The notes below the pieces were generated by a model, which did not search any database, had not been told where the DNA came from, and worked only from the letters and a program-made list of their open reading frames with translations. Positions 20,228 to 30,734 of a stretch of 64,000 bases of DNA are shown piece after piece. The translations under genes and the position numbers were made by a program. Numbering within the stretch: position 1 is the stretch's first letter; the number at the start of each line of letters is the position of its first letter. The stretch is from Schistocerca nitens (lineage: Eukaryota; Arthropoda; Insecta; Orthoptera; Acrididae), in assembly GCF_023898315.1 (NCBI RefSeq), contig NC_064621.1, positions 132,926,521-132,990,520 of the forward strand, read 5' to 3'.

Positions 20228-21767
20228 GGTGTTTCAAAAATGACCGGTATATTTGAAACGACAATAAAAACTAAACGAGCAGCGATAGAAATACACCGTT
20301 TGTTGCAATATGCTTGGGACAACAGTACATTTTCAGGCGGACAAACTTTCGAAATTACAGTAGTTACAATTTTCAACAACAGATGGCGCTGCAAGTGATG
20401 TGAAAGATATAGAAGACAACGCAGTCTGTGGATGCGCCATTCTGTACGTCGTCTTTCTGCTGCAAGCGTGTGCTGTTCACAACGTGCAAGTGTGCTGTAG
20501 ACAACATGGTTTATTCCTTAGAACAGAGGATTTTTCTGGTGTTGGAATTCCACCGCCTAGAACACAGTGTTGTTGCAACAAGACGAAGTTTTCAACGGAG
20601 GTTTAATATAACCAAAGGACCGAAAAGCGATACAATAAAGGATCTGTTTGAAAAATTTCAACGGACTGGGAACGTGACGGATGAACGTGCTGGAAAGGTA
20701 GGGCGACCGCGTACGGCAACCACAGAGGGCAACGCGCAGCTAGTGCAGCAGGTGATCCAACAGCGGCCTCGGGTTTCCGTTCGCCGTGTTGCAGCTGCGG
20801 TCCAAATGACGCCAACGTCCACGTATCGTCTCATGCGCCAGAGTTTACACCTCTATCCATACAAAATTCAAACGCGGCAACCCCTCAGCGCCGCTACCAT
20901 TGCTGCACGAGAGACATTCGCTAACGATATAGTGCACAGGATTGATGACGGCGATATGCATGTGGGCAGCATTTGGTTTACTGACGAAGCTTATTTTTAC
21001 CTGGACGGCTTCGTCAGTAAACAGAACTGGCGCATATGGGGAACCGAAAAGCCCCATGTTGCAGTCCCATCGTCCCTGCATCCTCAAAAAGTACTGGTCT
21101 GGGCCGCCATTTCTTCCAAAGGAATCATTGGCCCATTTTTCAGATCCGAAACGATTACTGCATCACACTATCTGGACATTCTTCGTGAATTTGTGGTGGT
21201 ACAAACTGCCTTAGACAACACTGCGAACACCTCGTGGTTTATGCAAGATGGTGCCCGGCCACATCGCACGGCCGACGTCTTTCATTTCCTGAATGAATAT
21301 TTCGATGATCGTGTGATTGCTTTGGGCTATCCGAAACATACAGGAGGCGGCGTGGATTGGCCTCCCTATTCTCCAGACATGAACCCCTGTGACTTCTTTC
21401 TGTTGGGACACTTGAAAGACCAGGTGTACCGCCAGAATCCAGAAACAATTGAACAGCTGAAGCAGTACAACTCATCTGCATGTGAAGCCATTCCGCCAGA
21501 CACGTTGTCAAAGGTTTCGGGTAATTTCATTCAGAGACTACGCCATATTATTGCTACGCATGGTGGATATGTGGAAAATATCGTACTATAGAGTTTCCCA
21601 GACCGCAGTGCCATCTGTTGTTGAAAATTGTAACTACTGTAATTTCGAAAGTTTGTCTGTCTGAAAAGTACTGTTGTCCCAAGCATATTGTAACAAACGG
21701 TGTATTTCTATCGCTGCTCGTTTAGTGTTTATTGCCGTTTCAAATATACCGGTCATTTTTGAAACAT

Positions 21768-21770
<3 letters not shown>
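20225..21770 (+). mobile_element. Tc1/mariner-superfamily element, apparently intact
   Basis: The element is about 1546 bp. The left end CAGGGTGTTTCAAAAATGAC matches the inverted right end (GGTCATTTTTGAAACATCCT) with one change, and both are embedded in TA tracts, consistent with a TA target. The subterminal inverted repeats extend well inward (the text AAACGAGCAGCGATAGAAAT recurs inverted near 21705 to 21725). It contains one uninterrupted transposase gene. Nothing in the sequence shows it to be broken, apart from the last G of the right end being lost into the TA tract. Confidence 0.93.
20506..21591 (+). CDS. Intact Tc1/mariner-superfamily transposase, 361 aa
   Basis: The ATG at 20506 opens a 361-codon frame ending in TAG at 21589..21591. 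The frame stays open upstream to 20428, but MVYSLEQRIFLVLEFHRLEH is the likely start because it matches the usual N-terminus of such proteins. Residues 1 to 110 hold HTH segments, with GRPRT near 67 as an AT-hook-like link. The catalytic acids appear to be Asp160 (IWFTDEAYF), Asp248 (WFMQDGARPH) and Asp296 (SPDMNPCDFFL). There are 47 residues between the second and third, far more than the 34 of classic mariners, because of an inserted stretch (DDRVIALGYPKHTGGG). It would cut and paste its own element at TA sites in the nucleus. Confidence 0.93.
   Translation: MVYSLEQRIFLVLEFHRLEHSVVATRRSFQRRFNITKGPKSDTIKDLFEKFQRTGNVTDERAGKVGRPRTATTEGNAQLVQQVIQQRPRVSVRRVAAAVQMTPTSTYRLMRQSLHLYPYKIQTRQPLSAATIAARETFANDIVHRIDDGDMHVGSIWFTDEAYFYLDGFVSKQNWRIWGTEKPHVAVPSSLHPQKVLVWAAISSKGIIGPFFRSETITASHYLDILREFVVVQTALDNTANTSWFMQDGARPHRTADVFHFLNEYFDDRVIALGYPKHTGGGVDWPPYSPDMNPCDFFLLGHLKDQVYRQNPETIEQLKQYNSSACEAIPPDTLSKVSGNFIQRLRHIIATHGGYVENIVL

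Positions 21771-21847
<77 letters not shown>
21771..21847. repeat. (TA)n followed by (AG)n microsatellite
   Basis: A TA tract of about 30 bases passes directly into an AG tract of about 47 bases at the right end of the transposon. Confidence 0.95.
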
Positions 21848-21851
<4 letters not shown>

Positions 21852-22239
21852 TCACTTGTCGACTCGTAACCGAGGATACCTCACTGGAATCTTCCGATTT
21901 TCTGGTAGTTTGATAATTAGTAAATGATTAGGAATTAGTTTCTTTCTTCTGTTAGCGCGTAATTGTATAGAGAATTTCCTTTGTGGTTGTAGTTTCTTAT
22001 TGTTGTACCGTATTGTAATGAGCAAAGCTGTTGTGGCATGCATGTGAATTAGCACCAAGTATCTCGCAGGTGCTTTTGAAACTAATTAGATATTGATTAT
22101 TTTCAGTGCTATTTTAGAGTGTCTTTCTATCTTTGCTTTTCAAATTGTTTTTTTTTTCTGTGTTATCGTATGAAATACTGTGTTAATAATGGCGTGCAAA
22201 AAACATAATACAGGGCTGAAAGTAAACTGAGAAATGACA
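21848..22239. other. Unassigned AT-rich stretch
   Basis: No recognisable feature. Confidence 0.35.
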
Positions 22240-22830
22240 GCGATTACGAGGGTAGCTTGTCAGCACCATCTAGTAACGAAGTGTTAAATATTCAAGACAA
22301 TAATTTGGTAATTTGGCGTAGGGATATGTTTGATCAACGCGCGACTATTACGGAAATGTTTCGTAAACCGAAATGGGAATCGCTGGTGGGGAAAAGACGT
22401 TCTTTTCACGAAACGATATTGAGAAAGTTTAGAGAATCGGCATTTACGTCAGACTGTCGTGAGGACTGCGAAGAAGAAAATGTTCAAATGCGTGTGAATT
22501 CCTAAAAGAAGTAATTGCTGAGGTCATCGGCCCCTAGACTTACTATTTAAACTAACTTAAAGTAAATTATGCTAAGAACAACACACACAGCCCTGCCCGA
22601 GGGAGGACTCGATAGTCCGGCGGGAGGGCCGCGTAGTTAGTGACATGTCCCTCTAACCGCGCAGCCACTCCGCGACTGCGAAGAAGAAATCAGGGCTCTT
22701 ATGGAAGCATGTAGACAGTCATTTTACATCGCTCCATTTTCGAGTGGAACAGGAAAGAGTATGCATCTCCACCATGCATCTTATGATGGCTTGCTGAGTA
22801 TACATGTAGATATAAATGTTGATTACTTAT
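22240..22830 (+). mobile_element. 3' fragment of CR1/L2-like LINE, split by SINE-C
   Basis: The plus strand encodes RATITEMFRKPKWESLVGKRR and ILRKFRESAF, the same C-terminal text as the LINE at 5583..5802. After the SINE-C insertion the LINE resumes (EEIRALMEACRQSF in frame) and ends with a GATGGCTTGCTGAGTATACA tail followed by a GTAGATATAAATG repeat. Only the extreme 3' end was inserted or survives. Confidence 0.8.
22480..22673 (-). mobile_element. SINE-C, tRNA-like head, 16-bp TSD
   Basis: The sequence runs from ATGTTCAAATGCGTGTGAAT to a GC-rich head, antisense, with CCCGAGGGAGGACTCGATAG as the inverted B-box region. The exact 16-bp duplication GACTGCGAAGAAGAAA lies at 22464..22479 and 22674..22689. 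Confidence 0.88.
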
Positions 22831-23840
22831 TGCTGAGAAAAATATTTTCAAAGGACATTTCAGGATGAAGGAATGTACAACCATAAAAATAGACTTCATT
22901 ATTACTTTTCTTTTTCAGTTTCAAGAAACTAAAAATCATGCTTACTATTTACTACACAATTTCGAAGAAATTTAATTTAAATAAGAAAAAAAGAAAATAA
23001 GTTTCCACATCCAATGAAACAGTTTCGTCAGTTTTATATTTTTTCCATTTTCCAGTAGAGTTATTACGTTTTAACAAATAAGATAAAAGACACGGAAGCT
23101 AGGTGGGGAAGACACCTATAGCTGAGCGAATGGAACGGCTATAAGGGATTGAAGAAGGCCCATGAGATCACAGAAAAAAATTGTAACAGGAAAAATGTAG
23201 AAAAAAAGAAAAGAAAAAAGTCTGTTGCACAAGCAAGTAATATGTTCTATTTTTTCATGGAAATATTGGGATAAGCATCTATAAATAAAATAAACACATT
23301 TTGATATATCTTCTCTCTTGTTCTGTTAGGCTTTTCTTCCTATATTTCCTCAGCCTATATGTTTATATACCAACTCTTCTTCACAAGCGAGAGGAAAATA
23401 TCAGACATCGATTATCAATGCACTGCATGCAGTGTGAAGGCAGGTGCAATATTGATGCACAATAATTCAGGAAAAACTAATTTTTCGCGTGTAACAGACA
23501 TTCAATTAACGTTTTCGAAATTTACTTACATACTCTGAGTTCTCACAACGTATGTACGTCATCAGGTGACTATTCCCATGACTTTGAGAGGTCATCTTCT
23601 TCGTCTTTCGTTGACGACTAAAACAGGCAGCGTCAGAGATATAACTGATTAAGCGAATTGCTAATTGATCGCAAAACACAAACGTTACCGTCAATCGTGA
23701 ACCTTAACAGAACCACGCAGCATTCGGGAGGGAAGTAAAATAAATTTTCAGACATAAAATTAAATCAGCAGAGAACACGGGCACTTGTAATCCCGAAATC
23801 CACTACATACCTTCCTTCTGTCTAATCTTCTTGTAATAAG
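22831..23840. other. Unassigned AT-rich stretch
   Basis: No gene or repeat family is recognised. Poly-A-like and purine-rich runs are common between 22970 and 23220. Confidence 0.35.
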
Positions 23841-23900
23841 TATCTGTCAAGCACTTCACAGTGGTTTGCAGGCTGTGGATGTAGATGTAGATGCAAATAA
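23841..23900 (+). repeat. LINE 3' tail relic
   Basis: GTGGTTTGCAGGCTGTGGAT followed by repeated GTAGAT resembles the 3' tail of the CR1/L2-like LINE family seen at 22.8 kb and, inverted, at 3.1 and 4.6 kb. The body upstream is not recognisable. Confidence 0.45.
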
Positions 23901-24539
23901 TGCTGCCTCATGTGTTCCCTGTGTGGGTAGTGACGAAATTCCATATTTCAACCTGCCAGTTTCAGTACTGAAAAAAAAGAAGCAAAAACCTTGCTACGCT
24001 CGAGCACGGCATACGATGCACGCGTAGTTTTCCGTTACATAGTAAACACTCAATGATGCAGGAGGGTAGAAGCATTTCTTTGCACTAACTCAAGCTGGAA
24101 TTATTATATTCCTGTCGGCTATGTCACACCATTGACATTTTACGCTCTTCTGTGGTGAAATTAACCTTCTCTTGTGTCGAATATGCCACTACAAGAGTTG
24201 AAATATAGCTTGCGAGTAACTAAAAAGAAAATTATACAGAAAGAGAAAAATTGCTATCATCTGTCCTGTTCTGCCTTGTAAGCATTCCTCCCTACGGAAG
24301 ACAACATTCTGTGGCGCGCTGCCTGGAGATAAGAAAGTCTGCTTCCCGGGAGCAGAGAATAAGGAGTGATAGAGCGGTGGGCGGTCGTGGCTGGGGAACT
24401 GTGCGACGCGGGCTTCGGTCTCAATTTATGAGCCACGGATGGCTACATTTGTCAGCTGGGCGACCGGAGGCGTGAGCTCCAGCCCGCATACGTGGTCGAG
24501 GAAGGCACCACCTCGTTCCACCCACCCAAACCCCCGCCC

Positions 24540-24540
<1 letters not shown>
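23901..24540. other. Unassigned stretch
   Basis: No gene is recognised. GC content rises between about 24300 and 24540. Confidence 0.35.
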
Positions 24541-24570
<30 letters not shown>

Positions 24571-24571
24571 A

Positions 24572-24608
<37 letters not shown>

Positions 24609-24626
24609 TCACACACACACACATAC
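24541..24626. repeat. (CT)n-(CA)n compound microsatellite
   Basis: A CT tract with small interruptions is followed by a CA tract. Reading frames crossing it consist of Ser-Leu or Thr-His repeats and are not genes. Confidence 0.97.
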
Positions 24627-24839
24627 ATCTCGTACATACGTGCCTACAGTTGATTATCTTCTATGGTAAAATCGATGTTGCTGACTTAACTGTCTCCGAC
24701 ATGAGCATCAAATTCCTGGGTGACAGCATGTGTTACGTACTAGTTACCAACACTGTTTCCATTCTTTCCAAACCGACTCTATGGAAGTTCTGGTTGATTG
24801 CACTTCGCAGAAAAATTTTCTCCCATCAAGAGCAACTTT

Positions 24840-25547
24840 GAAACTTCCTGGCAGATTAAAACTGTGTGCCCGACCGAGACTCGAACTCGGGACCTTTGCC
24901 TTTCGCGGGCAAGTGCTCTACCAACTGAGCTACCGAAGCACGACTCACGCCCGGTACCCACAGCTTTACTTCTGCCAGTACCTCGTCTCCTACCTTCCAA
25001 ACTTTACAGAAGTTCTCCTGCGAAACTTGCAGAACTAGCCCTCCTGAAAGAAAGGATATTGCGGAGACATGGCTTAGCCACAGCCTGGGGGATGTTTCCA
25101 GAATGAGATTTTCACTCTGCAGCGGAGTGTGCGCTGATATGAAACTTCCTGGCAGATTAAAACTGTGTGCCCGACCGAGACAGTTTTAATCTGCCAGGAA
25201 GTTTCATATCAGCGCACACTCCGCTGCAGAGTGAAAATCTCATTCTGAAAACATCCCCCAGGCTGTGGCTAAGCCATGTCTCCGCAATATCCTTTCTTTC
25301 AGGAGTGCTAGTTCTGCAAGTTTCGCAGGAGAACTTCTGTAAAGTTTGGAAGGTAGGAGACGAGGTACTGGCAGAAGTAAAGCTGTGGGTACCGGGCGTG
25401 AGTCGTGCTTCGGTAGCTCAGTTGGTAGAGCACTTGCCCGCGAAAGGCAAAGGTCCCGAGTTCGAGTCTCGGTCGGGCACACAGTTTTAATCTGCCAGGA
25501 AATTTCATATCAGCGCACACTCCGCTGCAGAGTGAAAATCTCATTCT
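24840..25547. mobile_element. 708-bp palindromic SINE-B dimer, 12-bp TSD
   Basis: Two SINE-B units lie head to head around about 25183. Each arm holds the tRNA-like core (TTCGGTAGCTCAGTTGGTAG and GAGTTCGAGTCTCGG on the plus strand of the right arm, antisense in the left arm), a middle segment with AGAAAGGATATTGCGGAGAC, and the AACTTCCTGGCAGATTAAAA ends. The whole palindrome is bounded by an exact 12-bp duplication, AAGAGCAACTTT, at 24828..24839 and 25548..25559, so it arrived as one insertion. The arms are nearly identical; the palindrome is therefore young, or kept alike by conversion. Confidence 0.9.
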
Positions 25548-25559
25548 AAGAGCAACTTT

Positions 25560-26428
25560 CTCTCAGACATCAAGCTATTTACCTATCACAAGGTGATAGG
25601 CAGGCAGTAAGGACAATTCTTGGTGTAAGTCACCGTAATACCGGTACGATGGTATAGTTTGAGAGGGTCATCTTTGGGGAATTTGGGAGAGTTGGTGTAA
25701 AAATGTAAACCAGAGCTTCATCTGCTTCTTTTCAGAATAGTCCATTTCGATGTACTCCTAATGTGTCAAGATCTGGATAGCGAAAATCAGGAATTGACAG
25801 CAATCTTTCCTCTTTTTAACTTTCTCACAATTTCTGTCCCAAAAGAGTCCTCATAGTCCACAAGTAAGAGATGATAAACATCCATTCTTGTTCTTTACTG
25901 CATTCTGCTACAACCTGCAAGCTCTGTTTCTTCTGCAATTCCGTTCTTCCTGTTGATCAATTACACAACTAGTTCATCTACTACTTCTTCGTCTATGTGT
26001 TACTCATCAGTTACAAATTCGAAGGCGTATCTGTGAAAACATTTCAGTTTCTTGCAAAATTCAGCTTCTCCAGACTAAACTTATCATTTAACTCATCTTC
26101 TTTTTCCGCTGCTGTTAATAACACCATTTCATTTCCATATTTATCTTTTCCTTTTGCCATCGACTCTCTTCATTTTACTTATTTCTTACACTGTTTACTC
26201 TTGCCAACAGTTTTATTCTCCTCTGTATATTCTCTTATGGCTACACACATCTTCCAAGGATCAATAATACTCTTCTGTATGTTCTTCGCCTTTTTTATTT
26301 AGTTATTACTTTCAGGTGCAGTCTCTTTCAGCTAAGGAATTCAATGTCTGTTCTTATACTCCCACTGCATGTCTCACAATTTGTAGATCCCTACATGGGT
26401 CACAGTTTACACGCTTCCCACGCAGGTA
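25560..26428. other. Unassigned AT-rich stretch
   Basis: No gene or repeat is recognised; pyrimidine-rich on the plus strand from about 25900 to 26330. Confidence 0.35.
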
Positions 26429-26599
26429 CTAGGGTTGGAACTTAAATAGTGGCAACTATTGATTCACAACCGATACGAAAGAGTTACATGTTTGCAACTG
26501 TTATTGTCCTTCAGAGTAGTCACCAGCGTTGTGTAGAATCCTTTGCCAGCGATGTGGAAGGATTAGTATACCATTAGCAGAGCCTGTTCTGTTGATGGT

Positions 26600-27288
26600 G
26601 CGAATGGAGCGGTTTAAAGTTATGGTCATTCTCGAGTACGACTGTGATGGTGCTACCCTATTACATTCCTCCACGGCAGACCGTCAATGCACAGTATTAC
26701 TGTTCATTTTTTAAGCATCTTCTGCTACCAGCTTTGCGAAAGAAGCGGCGACACTTTCTGCGCAAACAATCCATCATTTTGCACGACAATGCGCTGGCGC
26801 ATACAGCGCAAGCTGTGGCTGCTCTCTTCGGTCGTTCAAATGGCTCTGAGCACTATGGGACTCAACATCTGTGGTCACAAGTCCCCTAGAACTTAGAACT
26901 ACTTAAACCTAACTAACCTAAGGACATCACACACATCCATGCCCGAGGCAGAATTCGAACCTGCGACCGTAGCAGTCGCGCGGTTCCTGACTGAGCGCCT
27001 AGAACCGCTAGACCACCGCGGCCGGCTCTCTTCGGTCGATGGGACTGGGAAGTACTGTACCATCCACCATACTCCCAGGACTTAAGTCCTCGTGACTTTG
27101 ATTTGATTCCGAAGATGAAGGAACCACTTCGTGGCATTCGCTTCAGAACTGTTCAAGAGATTCGACAGACAGTAGACAGCTCCATTCGCACCATCAACAG
27201 AACAGGCTCTGCTAACGGTATACTACGCCTTCCACATCGCTGGCAACGGGTTCTACACAACGCTGGTGACTACTTTGAAGGACAGTAA
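26600..27288 (+). pseudogene. mariner transposase C-terminal half
   Basis: Blocks read FKVMVILEYDCDGATLLH, then RKKRRHFLRKQSIILHDNAL with AHTAQAVAALF (second Asp). After the SINE-A they continue LYHPPYSPDLSPRDFDLIPK (third Asp) and FRTVQEIRQTVDSSIRTINR, then LPHRWQRVLHNAGDYFEGQ and a stop. Everything before the second aspartate block is missing or decayed. Confidence 0.82.
26835..27024 (-). mobile_element. SINE-A, full length, inside mariner
   Basis: The antisense copy runs from TTCAAATGGCTCTGAGCAC to GACCACCGCGGCCGG. A 14-bp duplication, GCTCTCTTCGGTCG, is at 26821..26834 and 27025..27038 and splits the mariner coding sequence. Confidence 0.92.
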
Positions 27289-27361
27289 CAAGTGCAAATA
27301 TGTAATTCTTTTGTATAGGCTGTGAATAAATAGTTGCCACTATTTATCTCCAACCCTCGTA

Positions 27362-27735
27362 TCTTCGTCACCTTCCTAACTTAGTTTAATTATATATTGG
27401 ATAAATTTTGCACACTTGCTTTCCAGTGTCCTAGGGCCTCCTATAGTGCCAAATTGCCTGTTTACGTTTTAGGCTCGTATATTCAAAAACAAAGAGAAGC
27501 GATACATGGATTCAAGTCTGATCTTGTCATCTACGCGACTCAGTTAACTAATATAGCAAGTGGGTGGGCGAGTGATTTGGGGGAGCGAAGGGAGTGGGGA
27601 TCGTCTGGCAATTCCTTTGAGATCCCCATCAGAAATGCTAATGACAGTACGCGTAAAAACGTAAAAGACTTTTTCTACATGTTGAAGCCAAAATCCAGTT
27701 GAGGCGTTCCTAGACTTGCTGACACAAATCTACAG
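27362..27735. other. Unassigned stretch
   Basis: A plus frame of about 100 codons (27397..27702) is open but matches nothing I know. It may include the 3' end of the pogo-like element to the right. Confidence 0.35.
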
Positions 27736-27739
27736 CAGT

Positions 27740-29181
27740 GCACATTACCTTTTGAAAGGTGCATTTACTCCAGCATCCAATGGCTGTGGCCGATGTGTAC
27801 AATGAGGCAAGAATGACAGCATTATAATGGAGTCAGATTTCGCTTTTTCCACCATATTGATGTCAGTATGAGATTGGCGATTATTGAGCAACTGCAAAAT
27901 CGGATCTGCAGTTGATGGTTTAGTATGTTCCATAAAATAATCCACATATTTCACGAACTCCGTAGCTGTCAGCATTCCGGTGGTCAGCCTTTTATATACA
28001 GATCCTTGTATTTAAACCTTGGGAAAATAAACATGGGAGGAACTGCATGACCTAACACATTTGTTGCCAGTTCCACTGTAACCAGTATCCCTCGTTCAAC
28101 AGATACTCCAATTGCTTCATTCCCTTCTTGCTAATAACTTTCCTCGGCTTTAGCACTGTGGTAACGCCTGTTTCATCTAAATTATATATTCTTGAAGGTG
28201 AAAATATCTATTTATCGAACACTGTGCTCAGCTTTGTAAAAAAATTCGGTGTTTGTCGAATGTTGTCGCCCTGCTGGCGCTCGTTGACTCCGGTGTTCTC
28301 ATTGACAGGTGAGGATGTCTTTTTAAATAACCAGTCAGCCAGTCTGGACCAGCTTCTTTATTTTCGTGCCACGATGGTAGAATATTGCGAGCATTGTATT
28401 TTAGTGCACATTCGTACATTATATTTTGATTAAAATTCAGTCTTGATCACGTTATGTCTGTTTTAATGAGTAACCGGTTTCGGTTTTTTCTATAAAACCA
28501 TCATCAGACCCATTGGCTCCCTTGGGTTGGTAGGTGGAGCTCTCCTTGCTGCTGTGCAGTCAATCAGTTGACTGCACAGCAGCAAGGAGAGCTCCACCTA
28601 CCAACCCAAGGGAGCCAATGGGTCTGATGATGGTTTTATAGAAAAAACCGAAACCGGTTACTCATTAAAACAGACATAACGTGATCAAGACTGAATATTA
28701 ATCAAAATATAACAATTAATTGATCACTGTATTCCAAAAATGTTTACCAAAATTCGTACATTAACTTTTTGACTTGTTCTGGTAGAAGACTAAATAAAAT
28801 TGAAGCACATTGCAACAGATATTCCGCTAAATTATCTTCCTGTTCTTCATTAAAGACCAATCTCACTTTTTTGTAATCAATCGCGATATTTTTTACTCCA
28901 GATCTTAGCTTTTTGAGAAATCTGTATAAAGTCATATGAGAAATATCCAATTCTTTGGCAACAGTTTTTATTTTCCTGCCATCGTTGAGAACTGCATCTG
29001 CTGGTTTTTGCATCAACACCTGTGACACAGAACCTCGTGTTATTTTTCGGGTATACGTCCTCATACTACAAAAGAAAAGAATAACGATATTTTTATTCCA
29101 CTGGTGGTACAAACGACTTGGAGCAAGTTGTTCCGAGGTCAGAACGTGCCCCCGAAAAACGGAACATGTAGCCCCAATCAC
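27740..29181 (-). pseudogene. pogo-like (CENP-B/jerky type) transposase, decayed
   Basis: On the minus strand the N-terminus reads MRTYTRKITRGSVSQVLMQK and VAKELDISHMTLYRFLKKLR, a pipsqueak-like HTH, followed by FNEEQEDNLAEYLLQCASIL. After a palindromic insertion comes a CENP-B-type HTH segment, AGPDWLTGYLKRHPHLSMRT and PESTSASRATTFDKH. Then comes the DDE region: RIYNLDETGVTT (first acid), and ADPILQLLNNRQSHTDI and MLSFLPHCTHRPQPLDAGV near 27745 to 27920. The frame is broken in the middle. Whether it was a transposon or a domesticated host gene cannot be told; I see no terminal repeats. Confidence 0.75.
28421..28751. mobile_element. Near-perfect palindromic insertion, 11-bp TSD
   Basis: Bases 28419..28712 form a palindrome with arms of about 145 bp around a 4-nt centre at 28565.5. 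The arms carry ACCGGTTTCGGTTTTTTC and the CTCCTTGCTGCTGTGCAG block. An 11-bp duplication, ATTCGTACATT, occurs at 28410..28420 and 28752..28762. Removing the insert reconnects the pogo-like reading frame (KKLMYE to CALKYN), which confirms the boundaries. About 40 bp on the right (to 28751) are not mirrored. I do not know the family; the TSD length fits LINE-type or other non-TA integration. Confidence 0.85.
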
Positions 29182-30720
29182 ACATGTTGAAATAAAAGCA
29201 AGATATTGCTTACGTTACGAAACACAGGTGATTTACGCATTTTGTACCAAAATAGTAGATAAATCCTTACAATAAAACACTGAAACACTAAAAGCTACTC
29301 ATTAAAATTCGTCAGATCGATCAATAATACTAAAGACGAAAATATTTACTTACGTGAACCAGCGACGCACGTGCTGTCGTTTCGATGTTCCGGGGACCAC
29401 TAGCCCGTTTACGATGGCTGCCGTCGGTGCGCTGTGGCGTATCATTTCACGACGTGTTTACTTCTTATTCAGATCTCTTTCCCTCGCGGAGTTACTTAAA
29501 TCGGAAAAACTTACCTCGGTAACTTCTGGCCCCACTCTCCCCTACGTAGTAATTCTTCTGATGTCAAGATGACAAAGCCTACAAAAGAAGGCGCAATTTC
29601 TAAGAAGAAATAGAACTTTTTATTACCTAATGACGATCAGGGCAATGGTCATGCAATAAGTTAATATCGCAGTCCAGTCGGATAGCCTAATAAGGGCTCA
29701 CATGTTTTACTGTGTGCTAAATATCTTGTCGTCGTGCTCTCAAATGGTCGCACTATAATTATCATCGTCTTTCCTCTCCCTCTGGCCTTACTGCTTCTCG
29801 AACTCCACAAGATGCAAGACTTGGGGTGGAGAAGGCAGAGGGAAAAAGTATTGTTCTAATAGACCGCAAGGAAACAATACTGCAAGAAACTGAACTGTGG
29901 ATGAAGCCATATGACGTCTGCATAGAACACATTATGGCATCATGTACAGCATCTCTGAATATTGCACCTCGTTCTTGGCAGTGTACGAATATTCATAATT
30001 TGGAGGACGTTTTTCTGGGTTTTAAGGACAACACCCTGAGGCAGCTTAAGCACATGACCATTAAGCAAGGTTCAATAATTTTAGACTCCAAATAAGAAAC
30101 TGTCATATAGAAGTCGGATACTTGCTTCAGTACTCGTCTGTAGTGTATGGGGCGTACAGTTACAAACTACTGTATGAATATTAAGATGTTAAAATCTTAT
30201 CAAATGATTATTTTTAATGAGTTCAGGAGCAATGGTAATGTAAAATATAATGTGAAATAGAGTCCTTTACTAATAAAGGCAACATAGACAGCTCTATCTG
30301 AATGCTTTACGTTCTTACAAAAGTACACTATTCTACAGCTGGAAGAGCCAGTATCGTGACAGTACGCTACGTAATACTGCACTTCAGTATAACTGTGAGA
30401 AATACAAATTATGAATCACAGTACTGAATTCAGCCTCTCGGTAACTTTATATCTTCTGCTTCATTTATTTCTTAAATTTAGCAGCAATTTTTCTTTTTTT
30501 TTTTACTTTCTTTCTTAAGTATTCGTCTTCGTCGTCATACATTTCCTCTGGCTTCTCATTAGGGTCTGCCTTCTTGTTGTTAGTCTTGTTTTGGTTTTAG
30601 GTCAACGTTCCTCTTTCGTTGTTCAGCGTCAGTTTCACCATCTTCTTCCTCCTTCTCTTCATACAATTCTACAATTCTTCTTAATCTATTTCGTCGTCAA
30701 TCCCTTCATCCATAGTTCCA
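29182..30720. other. Unassigned stretch with weak open frames
   Basis: No gene is recognised. A plus frame at 29826..30095 (89 codons) is protein-like in composition but matches nothing I know. From about 30480 to 30680 the minus strand is purine-rich and would encode acidic low-complexity peptide (EEKEEEDGE). Confidence 0.35.
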
Positions 30721-30734
30721 TCAGCAGCATAATT

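Larger units (their letters stand above)
26429..27359 (+). mobile_element. mariner with ~185-bp TIRs, split by SINE-A
   Basis: The ends follow TA (26427..26428 and 27360..27361) and share the GGGTTGGA..TAGTGGCAACTATT repeat with the fold-back element at 4726. Inverted similarity runs for about 185 bp (26429..26618 against 27165..27359). The right repeat therefore includes the coding sequence for the transposase C-terminus and the left repeat is an antisense duplicate of it. The N-terminal coding half is missing. Confidence 0.88.

Noticed and set aside
24421-24669. Ser-Leu and Thr-His rich small proteins
   Set aside because: They are translations of the CT/CA microsatellite.
25405-25480. True tRNA gene on the plus strand (also at 11841, 24880 and 30890)
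   Set aside because: Each tRNA-like core sits inside SINE-B copies with duplicated flanks; the anticodon loop lacks the usual T before the anticodon, and copies differ from each other.
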